DNA of 64,000 nt from Odontesthes bonariensis (GCF_027942865.1 NC_134515.1:29130449-29194448); one strand, 5' to 3'. Positions 34,837 through 47,829 are shown, counted from the first letter of the stretch. Numbers and translations: made by a program. The notes: generated from the sequence alone by a model not told the origin.

Positions 34837-36850
34837 TATTTCTGATTATGAGTGAAATGTCACAACTTTGAGATGTTGCTTTGAAATCTGGATCACTCAT
34901 TCAGGTTCTGCTATACTGTTGAGCTGCAATCATTCTTTATTTAGTGACATTTCAGAATTAGAAAAAAACTGTGATGTGGGTAAAATTGGATATTGTATTG
35001 TTGTCATCCATCCAGCTTTTTCATGGTGCTGTGTTTGGGGCCTTACAGATCACAATTGATGTTCCATAAAAAAAAAAAACACACACATTCAGAAAAAAGT
35101 AAGACACAGACAGAATAAATCATATTCCCATTAGTTTCATTCATACTTTGCTTTCAGCCCTAATTAACAAATGTAAGCATGCTCACATTAGATTCTTTGA
35201 CTTTGGTGAGCAATGTGGAAACCTCCTGAGCATGTTGTGCTGACATTTAGCTCTAAGCATCATATAGCTTTTTGTTACCTCAGCTTTGTATCATCCAGTG
35301 CCCTTACCATGTTTCTGCTTTGGCAAGATAGAACATCCTGTTTATGAGTCACTCTTACAACACCTTCTCCTCTGCAAGCGTATCAACACTCAATACTCTC
35401 CACTGTAACACTGACACTTGTGGTTTCTGTACATGCACTGCTACATTTGCTTGATTTTGCAGCCCCCTCATTTTGTTTGACAGCAACACTTCTGTTTTTT
35501 CCACCCAAAAGTCGCAGAAAACTTTTTTTTTTCTGGGTATTTTTCTGAAGATCATATCTATAGTGTTGTTTCAGTTTGATTTAAAGTACTTTTTACCCCT
35601 CAGCTCCACTAGATGCCACTACAGTGCTTTGGACAGACGAAATCAGAGAGCTCCTGACACAGTTGCTCCTGTCAGGAAATGAACAGTAACAGTAATAGCT
35701 TGGATGTTACAATTTTAGGATTATTGTATTGTCTTAGGTAGTTTAAATAGATTAAATGAATGACTTTTATGCATATTGAATACTTAATTAATAATTAAAC
35801 AGCCTATTTTAATCGGCATGTCCTAAAAAAAGCACTTCCTTTCTCTGTAGAAGTCTTTTGCATATCAGTACTCTCCTACTTGATATTCCCAAGAGGTTTA
35901 TTTTAAGATCTCATCCCAGAATAATTATAGACCTAAATACATCTTTACCATCTATTTTTGTACCAGACTTATTGACCACATCACCATGTCTCTTTAAAGT
36001 CAGCAGCCTGTGTAAAAATACACCAATCGTGTTGATCCAGGGATTGTCACATAATTTTATAAAATACAACTATGTATGTGACAACTTGGCAGTCGTGCAA
36101 CCGACTGTAACTGTGTTTTGTTGGAAATACACTGATCCGCAATTGTTGTTAAAGTGTGAATAAACTCCATGCAGATTGTATGGCTGCATTATCACCTGCT
36201 ATGACTCAGAAATACTGTAGATTTTGATATTTTTATCCATGATTCCTAAAATTCCATCAGGCATGTCTGCGATCTTGACATCTGTTTAGAAAAAACAACA
36301 GTTGTTTGGAAATAAAATGTAAAGAAACAGTAGAAACACAAGGGAGTGCACAACTGAATAACAAATGAAATGTGGATCAGACTTCTTTACATGCAGCAGT
36401 GTAATCAAACAGTTACTGGACAAGGACTGGTCTGCGGGATTTCTTTTTTTTCTTCTCCAAAGCTGTTATGTATTCATTCATTACTAACAGCCTGCAGACT
36501 GAACGCTCCTCATCTGAAAACACAAGAATTTACATTGGTATTCACAATGATGACTTGCTCATAGATGCGGGGTTAAAGACCTTTGGTGGACAATCAGCTT
36601 TCATTTCATTGGCTTTCAAGAACAAATGTACATCATAGAGTAGCAAGAATCTTAATCCTAAGAAATCAGTTTATCTCACACAGACACACATAAATGAAAT
36701 GTAAGATTGATTATGTCTGTTGGTGGCAAAATGAGAGAATAGTTTATGGTTCATTGGTTAAATTCAAGGCTACTTCCTCTGACCTCTCAGTGATTGCAAG
36801 CTTTCTAGGATGGTAAGTTGCAAAATTGATTTCTGGGATGAAAACAGTAC
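34837..36850. other. ocstamp 3' UTR and ocstamp-trhr intergenic
   Basis: No coding frame was recognised. Candidate poly(A) signals lie at 35114 and 36159; otherwise AT-rich sequence. Confidence 0.4.
35114..35119 (+). terminator. ocstamp: Candidate ocstamp poly(A) signal
   Basis: AATAAA about 280 bases after the ocstamp stop codon. A further AATAAA at 36159 would give a 1.3 kb 3' UTR. The sequence does not decide between them. Confidence 0.35.
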
Positions 36851-37032
36851 ATGTGCGGTGAGAGGTGCATGAGAGAGGGAGAGGTGGACTGTGAAAATAG
36901 GGAGGGAGAGAGACAGATGTGGATGAGTAGAGCGACTCCAGAGAAGGACAAAGCACTCGTTGGTGTTTCTCGGTTGGCTGTACTCGAGAGCAACTACCAT
37001 GTCAGAGTGAGAGCTACTCCTTGCAACTTATG
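36851..37032 (+). other. trhr: Candidate non-coding first exon of trhr
   Basis: A purine-rich stretch with little similarity to its AT-rich surroundings ends in a good donor (ATG then GTAAGC at 37033). Human TRHR has a non-coding first exon, and none is otherwise visible within 3 kb upstream of this start codon. Possible acceptors lie at about 39728-39760, just before the ATG exon. Transcript evidence is lacking, so this is an inference from position and splice signals. Confidence 0.35.
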
Positions 37033-37889
37033 GTAAGCTGCCCATTCACAATTATTTACTCTGTCATGATTTTATTTTTCTTACTTAAATAATTTGTCAA
37101 TATGTTTGTATTCTTTTTACATGAGGGAAAAGGAGGGCCTTTTATTATTAATCTCCCTATATTTAAACCTAAATGATTGTCAATGAATATTTTTTATATG
37201 CAATTTATATGCAACTAATATCAATGACTGGATAACAATTTACTGTTTAAAAAAAATTAATTCTCCATCACCATTCAGGTAGCTAATAAGACCAATATGT
37301 CAGCAATAAGAAATGAGTATTGTTGACACATTCTGACTTAAGTTTCATACATTGCTAATGTTACATTTGTCACTGTTTTCAATGCAAGTATAGGCTCCTG
37401 TAATGAAAATGAAGAGACAATGAGCACCATGAGTCATTTACTCACATTTTTACATTGAAGAATATGAAAGCTTTGCGGAAGCCATGGTAATTGAGATATG
37501 AGCAGTGGAGAAAGATTCTAACACCAGAACCACCAGCTGAGTGCAATGTGCCAGTGCAGGTTCCATAATATAAAAATGTCCCTGTGTTTCTCAAAAAGGA
37601 TCAGGGTTGATTAATGTTTCAATTAAATTGTGGTTTCTCTCAGCATTTCACAATAAAGTCTCAAAAAATAGAACAACTATTAATTAATAGTACATGCAAG
37701 CTCCTATGTGATGATGTCCACTTCTCATGTTCATGCTCATGTGTTGCTAGTGTTTACTTGGCCATAGAATCTTACACGGAGGTGCTAATCCCCAAACCCT
37801 TATCAGTACTCTTTTGTGCAGGAGTTTGCTGGTTTGAAACTTGTTCTGCAACATGTTTTCAACAATCATTGAACTTTCATGCATGGATA

Positions 37890-39359
37890 TGGTGTACAAA
37901 TAGTTAACAGCTCACCGGCATCAGGCATTTTTCCCAAGTCACTAAAGACAGCTGCCATTAAGCCACTCCTAAAGAAGAGAACTCTTGACGCATCTATGAT
38001 GAACAACTACAGACCTGTCTCTAACCTCTCTTTTATATCCAAGATTATTGAGAAAGTTGTATTTAACCAGCTCAACGACTTTCTGAATGAAAGTGGAAGT
38101 CTTGATAAAATTCAATCAGGCTTAGGACGTCATCACAGCACTGAAACAGCTCTAGTCAAAGTGTTAAACGGCATTAGGTGGAATACTGATTCTGGTTATG
38201 TTTCAGTCCTGGTTCTGATGGATCTCAGCGTTGCGTTTGATACTGTAGATCACAGAATCCTGTTGCACAGGCTGGAAAATTGGGTTGGACTTTCTTGATC
38301 GGTCCTTAACTGGTTCAGGTCCTACTTAGAAGGCCGGAGTTATTTTGTTACAATTGGCAGCTATGAATCTGAGCGAGTGGCCATGATTTGTGGAGTCCCC
38401 CAGGGGTCAATTCTTGGACCTCTTTTGTTTAACTTGTATATGCTCCCTTTGGGTCAGATGTTAAAGACCTTCAACATCAATTATCACAGTTATGCAGACG
38501 AAACACAACTTTATGTGTCTCTGTCACCAGATGACTGCAGCCCAGCAGACATACTGTGACAGTGTCCGGAGGAAATAAACACGTGGATGAGAGAGACTTT
38601 TCTACAGCTTTTTACCACCTCAGAAACATCAACAGAATTAAAGGTTTCCTCTCCCAAAAAGACCAGGAGAAACTCATCCATGCATTCATCTCCAGTAGAC
38701 TTGATTACTGTAATGGTCTTTTAACTGGACTTACCAAAAAGAGCATTAAACATCTGCAGGTTATCCAGAACGCTGCTGCTAGAGTTTTAACCCGGACTAA
38801 GAGATCTGAACACATCACACCAGTTTTAAAATCTTTACACTGGCTTCCAGTCAGTCACAGAATAGATTTTAAAAGCCTGCTGATGGTTTACAAATCCCAG
38901 AACGGTTTAGGCCCAAAATAAATCTGTGATGTGTTCAGAGAATATAAACCTAGCAGAGCTCTTAGATCAAAGGACTCAAGTCAGCTGGTTCAGTCCAGAG
39001 TCCAGACTAAACACGGAGTAGCAGCATTTAGCTGTTATGCTGCAAACAAGTGGAACAAACTGCCAGTGGAGATTAAACTTTCACCAAATGTAGACATTTT
39101 TAAATCCAGGTTAATAACATTTCTTTTCTCATGTGTCTATGCATGAAATCTGCACGGTATCTTTTAAATTATGCTGCTTGTTTTTAATGATTTTAATTTC
39201 TTATTAACTATTTCATTTCTTTCTTTTTATATTCTTTTATGTAGTTTTAATGCCTCTTCCACTCCCTGCTGCAATGCTTTTATTTTATGTAAAGCACTTT
39301 GAATTGTTTTGTACATGAAATGTGCTATACAAGTAAATTTGACTTTGACTTTGACTTTA
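37890..39359 (+). mobile_element. L2/Maui-like LINE, 5'-truncated, upstream of the trhr start exon
   Basis: Reverse-transcriptase blocks are recognisable: NNYRPVSNLSFISKIIEKVV, DLSVAFDTVDHRIL, GVPQGSILGPLLFNLY and YADETQL (the catalytic YADD is altered to YADE). A jump near 38598 from NTWMRET-like sequence straight to TAFYHLRNINRIKGF shows an internal deletion. The C-terminus is intact to about 39146. The 3' end carries the family's TAAAGCACTTTG box and a (TTTGAC)n tail at about 39340-39357. Stops and frameshifts make it inactive. If the upstream exon at 36851-37032 is real, this copy lies inside a trhr intron. Confidence 0.9.
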
Positions 39360-39790
39360 TGTGTTACAGCATACATCATTAGACACTAAGAAATAATCTT
39401 ATATATTTTTGCTACGTAATTCCTGCCACATGCCCCACAGAAAACAACAAGCCTGTGTGAAATGTTACCATCTCACAGTTTACAACCATGGATTGTTACT
39501 CTACAGTACTAGGTTTTGGACAAGTGGGCAAGAAATGTACAGACAATTTCTAGTAAATCTGGACTTTCCTGACAAACTGGAGGGCATGCATAAACCGTGC
39601 TTTTGTTATTTGATTTGGAGGACTAAGATTAATCTCTCTCAAACCCTCTCTCGCTAATTCCATTTATTTTCATACTTTGATATTTTTCATCCATTCCCTA
39701 ATAACTTTGTCCTCTCCATTTTCTATCTTGAGGATTCTCATTTCATTCCCCTGAAGACAGACTAAATTGTGCCTATTGGACTTGAACACG

Positions 39791-42700
39791 ATGGAGAACA
39801 ACACAACCATTTTTCAGGATGTCACTCGGGTTTTAAATCTGACAGAAATGCCTCTGAACCCTCTCGAAGAACAAGTCATAACAATATTTTTGACATTGCT
39901 CATTTGTGGAGTTGGAATTGCAGGGAATATTATGGTAGTGCTCGTTGTGTTGCGTACGAAACACATGGTGACCCCAACTAACTGTTATCTGGTCAGCTTG
40001 GCTGTTGCAGATCTTGTAGTGCTCCTGGCTGCAGGCCTGCCCAATATCTCTGACGTTGTGGCTTTCTGGGTTTATGGCTATACAGGATGCCTGTGTATAA
40101 CTTATCTTCAGTACCTGGGAATCAACGTGTCATCCTGCTCCATCACAGCATTCACCATTGAACGCTACATTGCTATTTGCCACTCCATAAAGGCGCAGTT
40201 CATATGTACGGTTTCTCGGGCCAAGAGGATCATAGCTGGAGTCTGGATCTTCACTTCACTCTACTGTACCATGTGGTTCTTCTTGGTGGACACTGATGAG
40301 ACTGTCTATATCAACGGGGTGGTAGTCAACTGTGGCTACCGAGTCTCCAGGAGCCTGTACATGCCGATCTACTTCTTGGACTTCACTCTGTTTTACGTGG
40401 TTCCTCTTGCTGTGGCCACTGTCCTGTATGGCCTCATTGCTAGGATTTTGTTCATGACCCCTCTGCCGTCACATCTGAACGATGGAGCCGGAGGAGGATC
40501 AGTTCACCAGGGTCACTCCAACAGCACCAACAAGGCCAACAAGGGCGCAGTTACTGCAAGAAAACAGGTACTGTAAAGGACTGACACACAGTTGAGAGTA
40601 AGGGCCATTTCAGACCAGGGCGGCAAAGCGTGGCGGAACGGAAGCGATTTTCACCGGCGGAGGTGAAAATACATGGAAACAGATCTGTCCTTGCACACCG
40701 ACGCGGCGGTAGTCGGGCGGTAGCGGCGCGGAGACGCCTCCGTCCCGCGCTGCTTTTGGAAAATAGAACTCGAGCGGAATTTGGACGGCAGCGGCCGGCG
40801 GCGGCCGGCGGTGTCCCGTTGAAATGAATGGGGAATGCAGACAGGGTTGGAGCAGAACTACCGCGGCCGCGGACTGTCCGGTGTGAAAAGCCAAGTTGAA
40901 CACACCGCCTGATAACCGGCGTAAGACTGCCGTCGTTTCGCTACCGCCACGCCACGCTCTGGTCTGAAATCAGCCTAAAATGGAAATGGAAGAAACAAAT
41001 TTATAAAAAAATACTAAGACCTAAATGTGAATTTAAAGTTTCGATCATGCTTCCTGTCAATCCACTTTGATCCAGACTGAAATATTTCAATAGAAATAAA
41101 ATGAATTGTCAAGGAAAGGACAGAAAGAATGTTCATCCAGTAGTTAATCTTAAGATTTTTGGGTCTTTTGGTTTCAAAACAGCAAAAATTGTGTTTTGCT
41201 GTTTAATTCCAAAAAGTCTTTATATAAATAATAATCCAATCAAATCTATCCCAAACATCTTTAGCGTATCCCTTTATCAAAGTTTTTCATTTCATATTTT
41301 CCAAAACAAGTTTTCATACATTTAAAAGGGATTTTTTTTTTAGGTAAAAAGTTCACTTGGAATTTAGTTTGGTGGAATTCAGTCTTTAATACACAAGATA
41401 CCTTTATCATAGGAAGTCAGAGGAGCCTCACCAGGCAAGTTCTCAAAATCCAACATGGCTAACCCTCATATAAAAACTTATGAAAACTGGAGTAGTAAAC
41501 AGTTTATTATTGTTTCTGCCTACTTTATCTCAGTCAGTCTCATACAAAGTACTATACACATTATATCTGAAATCATACTGGGTTGCCATGTTGCCTCAGT
41601 GTTTGTATGCACAAAACAATTAAATGTGTTTTGGTGTTGCTAACAACAGCCAATCTGATCAATAAGCAAACTCCACTTGTTATGAGACCTGTAAAATAGA
41701 GTGCATCCTGCTTGAGAGTAGCATCACTGCTATTGACTTCAGATGTGAAAAGGGAATAAAACAATACTGTATCATTTCAACAAAAATTTTAAAAACTAAA
41801 TTAAAAAAATTTAATTTCTTTTGACTCAAATTTTATGTAATTTGTACATTATAATGTATTTTTAATGGTAATATTTTCATTCAGGTGCCATCTTTATAAA
41901 ATATATTCTTCCCATTTAAGGCAGATTCTCCTAAAAGTTTATTATATAACAAGCTGATTGAAGACAAATATCAGATGCCCATTTTTGAGCAGTGTAATGA
42001 GAAAAAAACATTTTGGGTGCATGCATCTTGGCTTTATATGAAATTTGACATTCTGACCAAGACCTCACACATCCGTCCCAATTAGTTAATAACAGGCATA
42101 ACTTTGCTGAAATAATTTCTCGGTAGTTTGAGCTCCTAAACTTACTCAGTAATTCAGTTGAACATTATAAATCAGACTTGGATAGATACATCTAAGGATA
42201 TGGGGTGAAAAAGACACTACTAACCCCTGTGTATTTGCCTTTCATATATTTTTTTATGATTTTTAATGAAAAGTCACAACACATATTTGATTAATTGCAG
42301 TGAAATTGGCTGGTTCAGCCAAGGATGATGTTTCCCTGAGGATGAACTCCAATCACCTTGGGGATCATGCAGCTTATGGAATCAGTGAATGTGTCAATTT
42401 TGTCCGAACATTTGGTTAAAAAAAAAACTGTGTGCAAAAGTAGAGCTGTACTTTGTGTTTCAAACTAAAGAGCATTTCTGTGATGACCATATTTCAAACA
42501 ATGATGATGGCAGGCTCCTAAAACACTTTAGTTGACCGATTTAGGCAATTTCTTAAATGTTATTTACAAGCTGAACTCAGTATTATCATTATGAACATAT
42601 TAGCATATTGACATAGAGATTTATCTTGGTACGGCCTTTGAGATCAGCCTTTTCCTCATTCCTTTTCCCTTCCAAAAAAGCATCCTCTTGTCAGAAAAAG

Positions 42701-43153
42701 CATATGATGAATGCACTTCTTTTTCTTGCTCATTGGTGTATTTGTCGGTCTCAATAGATAACAAAGATGCTGGCTGTGGTGGTGATCCTCTTTGCCCTGC
42801 TGTGGTTGCCTTACCGAACACTGGTGGTTGTCAACTCCTTCATCGACCCGCCTTACAACAATACCTGGTTCCTCCTCTTCTGCCGCATGTGCATCTACAC
42901 CAACAGTGCCATCAACCCAATCATTTATAACCTAATGTCTCAGAAGTTTCGAGTTGCATTCAAAAAGCTCTGTAAGTGCAGCTGCGGACACAGGGAGGCT
43001 AAGTACAACGTGCCGATTTATTACAGTGTGATAAAGAATTCGTCACATGGGAGCAATGAGCCGGTCACAGAACAGGAGGAAGTCAGTGGCAAAGACACCA
43101 ACAGGTTCAATGTAACAGATGATGACACAAGTAGATTTAGCATTTCTAAATGA
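39791..43153 (+). CDS. trhr: Thyrotropin-releasing hormone receptor, class A GPCR (paralogue uncertain)
   Basis: Two coding exons, 39791-40567 and 42758-43153, join in phase 0 after a Gln codon (RKQ|ITKML) to give 390 aa. Human TRHR is 398 aa and breaks at the equivalent place before TM6. The family binds TRH and signals through Gq/11 and phospholipase C at the plasma membrane. Ligand-contact residues known from TRHR are all present: Tyr108 and Asn112 in TM3 (LQYLGIN), Tyr278 (LPYR) and Arg302 (FCRMC). Also seen are the C100/C181 disulfide pair, ERY at 124-126, NPIIY at 312-316, and sequons at N3, N4 and N16. The ATG at 39791 is chosen because it gives the family N-terminus. Intracellular loop 2 reads CHSIK where human has CHPIK. 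The intron holds a GC-rich MITE 35 bp after the donor. Poly(A) signals AATAAA lie at 43838 and 43857. It could be trhr1, trhr2 or the TRHR3 type; the neighbours favour a non-TRHR1 paralogue. Confidence 0.93.
40602..40975. mobile_element. GC-rich Harbinger-like MITE in trhr intron
   Basis: Inverted ends: left GGGCCATTTCAGACCAGGGC, right (reverse complement) GGCTGATTTCAGACCAGAGC. TAA target duplications lie at 40599-40601 and 40976-40978. The 374-bp element is strongly CpG-rich (for example GGCGGCGGCCGGCGGTG) in an otherwise AT-rich intron. It starts 35 bp after the exon 1 donor of trhr. Open frames inside it are by-products of composition. Confidence 0.85.
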
Positions 43154-45186
43154 AAGCTTTTTTTTTTTTTTTTAAATGTGTGGATAAAAAAATTCAATGT
43201 ATAAATTCCTCATTTTAGTGTTCAAGCTTCCTGTGTAGTTTCTATTTGCTATAAACAACTAATTGAAATCTGCAGATATTCTTCTTTATAAATGTGTCTG
43301 CTGTTTCATGTATGAAGTTGTATACGTGGTGATTTTGCATTGGTGTTGTAGGTATGCCGTAAATACAGTTCACTATGCCAAGCCAGTCTTCGGTGTGCTT
43401 CCACGTGCTAAGTGGACCATAGCAGCGTTATCGTGTGTGTCAGTGTAACACAAAAATCAGTAGTTCTTTGAAATGTATTTGGAGGTTTTATGTTCATCAT
43501 TTAAGCACACATTGAAATATGAAGAAAGAATATCTGGAAATTATGGACATTTTATGTGTGGCATGTTGTACTGATAAATATTTTGCAAACTTTGTATTTT
43601 GCCTTTGGATAATGTCCAGAGATTATGTTAACTAGTTTTGTCAAGAGCCAATTCTGCACAACAAGTCCTTTATCACAGTATGTGTGTGTCTCTGTGTCTC
43701 CTGAAAGCACTTGTGCCTTTCATGTGTTAAGACCATTTTATAAACTGAGTGCTCTATAAACTCAGGTGTTTCACACTTTTCAATAGCAGTTGCGACACAC
43801 ACAAACTACAGTCAATTTTCTGCCTTTTCCGGTATGTAATAAATGTATCTAATTTAAATAAACCAATGCAAACAATACAACAGTCTACAGAGCCAGGTTA
43901 TACTCGTATCATTTCATGTGTGACATCATTTGAGTGCAACTTCCATGCTTTTATGTTTTTTAATCAATACATTTCACAAGCTAACTCTGCAAGTGGACTT
44001 CTAATTATACTTAGTTACAGCCTGTAAAACAAGAATGAATAAGATGTCAAATGTTTCAAGTTGAGTTGTTTTGGATGACAAATATTCGTCTCCGTGGACC
44101 CACTCTGAGTAGGTGTTAGCTAAGCTCATCCATAAGAAATGGTTTCTGCTTCTTCTAAACTGAAAGAATACAGTCCTCTGTAAGACATTGTGTACTCTTC
44201 AGTATCTCACACAGGCAGGCTTCAGACAACTCCTTATAAGGCTTTATAACATCTTCATTTGTCCATCTAATCATACTTGATATCTGTCACATTAATATGG
44301 TTGAACCTGATACAAAAATGTGAAAATTGCTTTTGAATGAAAATGTAGGCAAATTCATTCAGAATAGATTTTCACTGATAAACATAAAGCTCAAAACTAA
44401 ATTAGCTTTTTAATCCAATGTTAAGGAGTTTATCTAATGTTAATCTGCTACACATCAGCATTTTAATTCGTCATTTAAAATGATTCATTTAGCAGGCGCT
44501 TTTATTCAAAGCAACGCACATGTGAGGAAACATTCAAGCTTCAGTGTAGGAAAAACCCTGCTCCTAATCCAAATGACTCTGTCTAAATGGCAAGAGAATA
44601 AGTAGAACAAGTACAAAATGTCACGTAAGTGCAGGTTAAGCCTTGTGCAGACAACAAGATTTTCAGCGCTGTCTGATCATCGCTTTGTTTACACTACACA
44701 ACAACCACCATCTGGTGTTTGAGCCTCTTTTCCCCACCTGGTTAAGGTGAAAGAAGCAGTTCCTCTCCACAGCTTTTCTCTTGAGTCTGTTATGATATTG
44801 TAAACAGGAAACATCAAGGAAGCACGGAAATATTGGTGAGTGCTTTCACCAAATTCTGCTGTATTTCCTAAGTACAGCATAGTTGTTTTTTTTTTATCAT
44901 GCTCTTTGGGGCTTTCACACATAGTAAATGATAGCTGCCATTCAAACTTAGAGTGCAACGAGCAAAATAGAATTCTGACTTTCTATTTTTAGATTTTCAG
45001 TTTGACAGCCAGCAGTTAATGACCGTGAAAACTCCAACTGATAATAGAACACCTCCAATTTAAAACATCTGCACATCTAGAGAATGAAAATAAAGTTGCT
45101 GTTTTAGCTACAGGACATGTATTAAAAACTGTCCTGGCTGACATGTCATCTGCTGTAGTCTCCTTGGTCTTGTGCTGCATTGTTAT
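43154..45186. other. trhr 3' UTR and intergenic
   Basis: The first 0.7 kb is the likely trhr 3' UTR. The rest shows no recognisable gene or element. Confidence 0.4.
43838..43862 (+). terminator. trhr: trhr poly(A) signals (two AATAAA)
   Basis: Two AATAAA hexamers at 43838-43843 and 43857-43862 lie about 690 bases after the trhr stop codon, the first good pair downstream. They imply a 3' UTR of about 0.7 kb. Confidence 0.45.
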
Positions 45187-45437
45187 ATGTCTCTGAATCC
45201 CAACATATTCAGTCCCCTTACATGGAAATGTTGTCCATGTATAGAACACATTCTGTTTATTGTATCTATATATTCTCTACTTGAATATAATATGTTGCAA
45301 ATAGGCTTAAAGCTAAACTGAGGCTTGTATACTTTTTACAGTTGGAGATTTATGACGAAAGAATTGGTGACAAGCTACAGCATCAGAATGAAAAATGAGT
45401 TCTCATGCAGATGTTAACATGGTTCAATAATATGCAG
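45187..45437. repeat. Left arm of a large inverted duplication
   Basis: The reverse complement of this 251-bp stretch recurs at 49492-49761. Across the 225 bases shared without gaps only about four differences were counted (about 98% identity). The left arm lacks about 19 bases, around CTTTTTGAGCTATATG, that the right arm has. No transposon termini or target duplication flank the arms. Confidence 0.93.
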
Positions 45438-45454
45438 ATGTGTACACATCTGCA
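45433..45454. repeat. Perfect 22-bp palindrome at the inner edge of the left arm
   Basis: TGCAGATGTGT at 45433-45443 is followed directly by its exact reverse complement ACACATCTGCA. The duplicated arm ends at 45437, inside this palindrome. Confidence 0.9.
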
Positions 45455-47019
45455 CACATTGTACTGTACACATTCAATAATGTCAAATAATAAAAGAGTT
45501 TTCGTTTTCTGTCACAACAAGCTCATCTGTTGTCTTTTTCTGTACAATTTATGTTATTTAGAAAAAAAAAGACATTCCTCTTATAAAAAAAATGTCAGTA
45601 CATGTGTATCATTCCTGAAATCTCAACACCACCCTGTGCTTTTCCAGTTCAATAAGGTGGAAATTGTCTTGAAACATTAAATGCATGACTCCAAATAGCC
45701 CCTTTCTGAAGAGATATGCCCTCTTTTAAAGCAACAACTCGTAACAGGTTACAAAACTTTGTCTTGTTTGTTTGATAATCTGCTCAGTACTGCTACTTCT
45801 GAACATGGATATGTCAAATCAAAGATTTATTCAGTCGACTGTGGAAAATAACCAGTAAGGTGATGTTTGGAGGGCACTTATTTCGAAATGAACAACAACA
45901 ATTCATAACAAGTTTAAAGTGACAATCAAGCAGATATTATGTTAATTTCCCTCTTGTTGTTTTATTCATTCACATCCTATGACAGAACAGACTTGTCAGT
46001 ACAGACAGTTTGTTGTTCATTATCTGGTGAGAACTGTTTTTCAGTTTGGTGCCCAGTAATTTTATACTCAACGCCTAACAACATAAATGACATACAAGTC
46101 TCACTGAAATACTCGTACAAATACAGAAACATCAGCAGGTGCAATTCTTTCGTAACATTTAGAAATTTATGAAGTGGCTGATTTGAAATTCAAATTTAAC
46201 TGAAAAATGAAGAGGTTTCAACTAGAGGGCAACCAGGTTTGGGAAGGAGAAAGAATGCTTTCATACATAGCTGAAGATCCTGATCCCAGTGTCACAGTTT
46301 CTGAAGCTTATAGCATTCTGACGTTCAGAATTTCCTTTTCTCTGACAAAAATCTAGTACGTTAGGCAGCTCATCTTAGAAAACGCAACCCTTGTGAGAGT
46401 TAAAAATTAGCGGTGTGCAAGTGCAACATATCCAGGAAAAGTCACAAATATTCTTTTCAATCTCTGCTGGCCTGCTGCAATCCCACACATGTTAGACCTA
46501 AGTAAATGCACTAAATGACTGATTAGTCTTAGCCACCAGCAACTGGTTCAGTTTTAATCAGATAACAGATATTCATGAAAATCTTACCCAATACGTCACT
46601 GATATACTTCCAACAGTTGTTCATATTTTTTCACTGAGCAGTTCTTTATTCAGTCTATGTGGATTTTGTTTGCAAACTGACTGTCTAACGACAGGAGTGA
46701 TTTCAATTTTCTCATCTAACACTCAGCTATTGCAAAAATACAAATGTATATTTAAAGTGAATAAATAAAATTCAAAGAACAGTTAAGTTACTCTTATATT
46801 TATCCCTTATTTTTTATGTTACTTTATGTTATGTAGCCAATACTGGTGTATGTGCTGTGAACTTGAGTCTCCACATTTTAAGCTCACACCTCTTATGCAG
46901 TAAGCCTATCACCCACCATGCATTTACACCAGATACATTCAAGGCTTTAATGAGCAGCTGCTGCGCAGATGTGTAGTCAGAAAGCATTATGGATGTGTTT
47001 GCAGTTATATCAGTTATAT

Positions 47020-47530
47020 CCATCCAGCCACTTTCTACCACTTATCTGGGAGCAGGCTGTGGAGGAAAAGATCTGAGATCAGGCTTGTTTCTCCTTTGCC
47101 ACCTCCTCCAGCTCTCCTGGAGGGATACCAAGGCAGCTGAGAGATATATCTAATCTGTCTGGAGGGACAAGTCTAATACTGGAGGAGGAAGGTTACAGTC
47201 TGAACAAGTAGCCAGTCCATCAGAAGGGAAAACAGGACCACATCATCAGTGAAAAGAAAAGATACGATCTTTAGCCAACTGAACTGGAAACTCTTTGGCT
47301 CTTGACTGCACCCAGAAATTCTGTCCATAAAAGTTCTGAATAGATTTGTAACAAAGAGCAGCACTGGTAGAGTCCAATGTGCACTGGGAATGAGTCTGAC
47401 TTACTGTCAGCAATGCAAACCAAACTCTAACTCCAGTTGTATAAAGACTAAATTGCACAAGCTGAGGATTATGATCCACCACACTTTTGAAGTACCTCTA
47501 ACAGGACACCCTGGGGGACCCCCTCTTCCC
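47020..47530 (-). mobile_element. Old Rex3-like LINE relic
   Basis: The minus strand keeps recognisable Rex3/RTE stretches: the block with CCACCTCCTCCAGCTCTCCTGGAGGGA near 47100-47125 and the block around 47285-47420 (CAGAAATTCTGTCCATAAAA and onward), matching regions of younger copies in this window or of the family. It is heavily diverged and frame-broken. Confidence 0.6.
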
Positions 47531-47829
47531 TGGGTTTGGGACCCATCCTCGGGTCCCCCCTCCACCACCCTGTTCTGCCAATCCTGAGAAACTGTTCCGA
47601 CCTTCACACAATGTTGAACTATTTAGGCATTAAAAGCTTTGTGCAGGAGGTTTGTTAGGTTGCCCAGATACTTTCACATGTCGGCCGCATGCACTCCTGG
47701 CTGTTCTTGTTGATGAAAAACCAAGTTAGGCAAAAAAATGTGATGCAGAACTGAAACACACATCCCAATGAGACACGTTACTTTGAATGTGTCTGTGTGT
47801 GGGAAAATCAGCTCATATCGGCTATAATA

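Noticed and set aside
40630-40827. Arg/Ala-rich frames on both strands after trhr exon 1
   Set aside because: They lie in the GC-rich MITE and reflect its composition.
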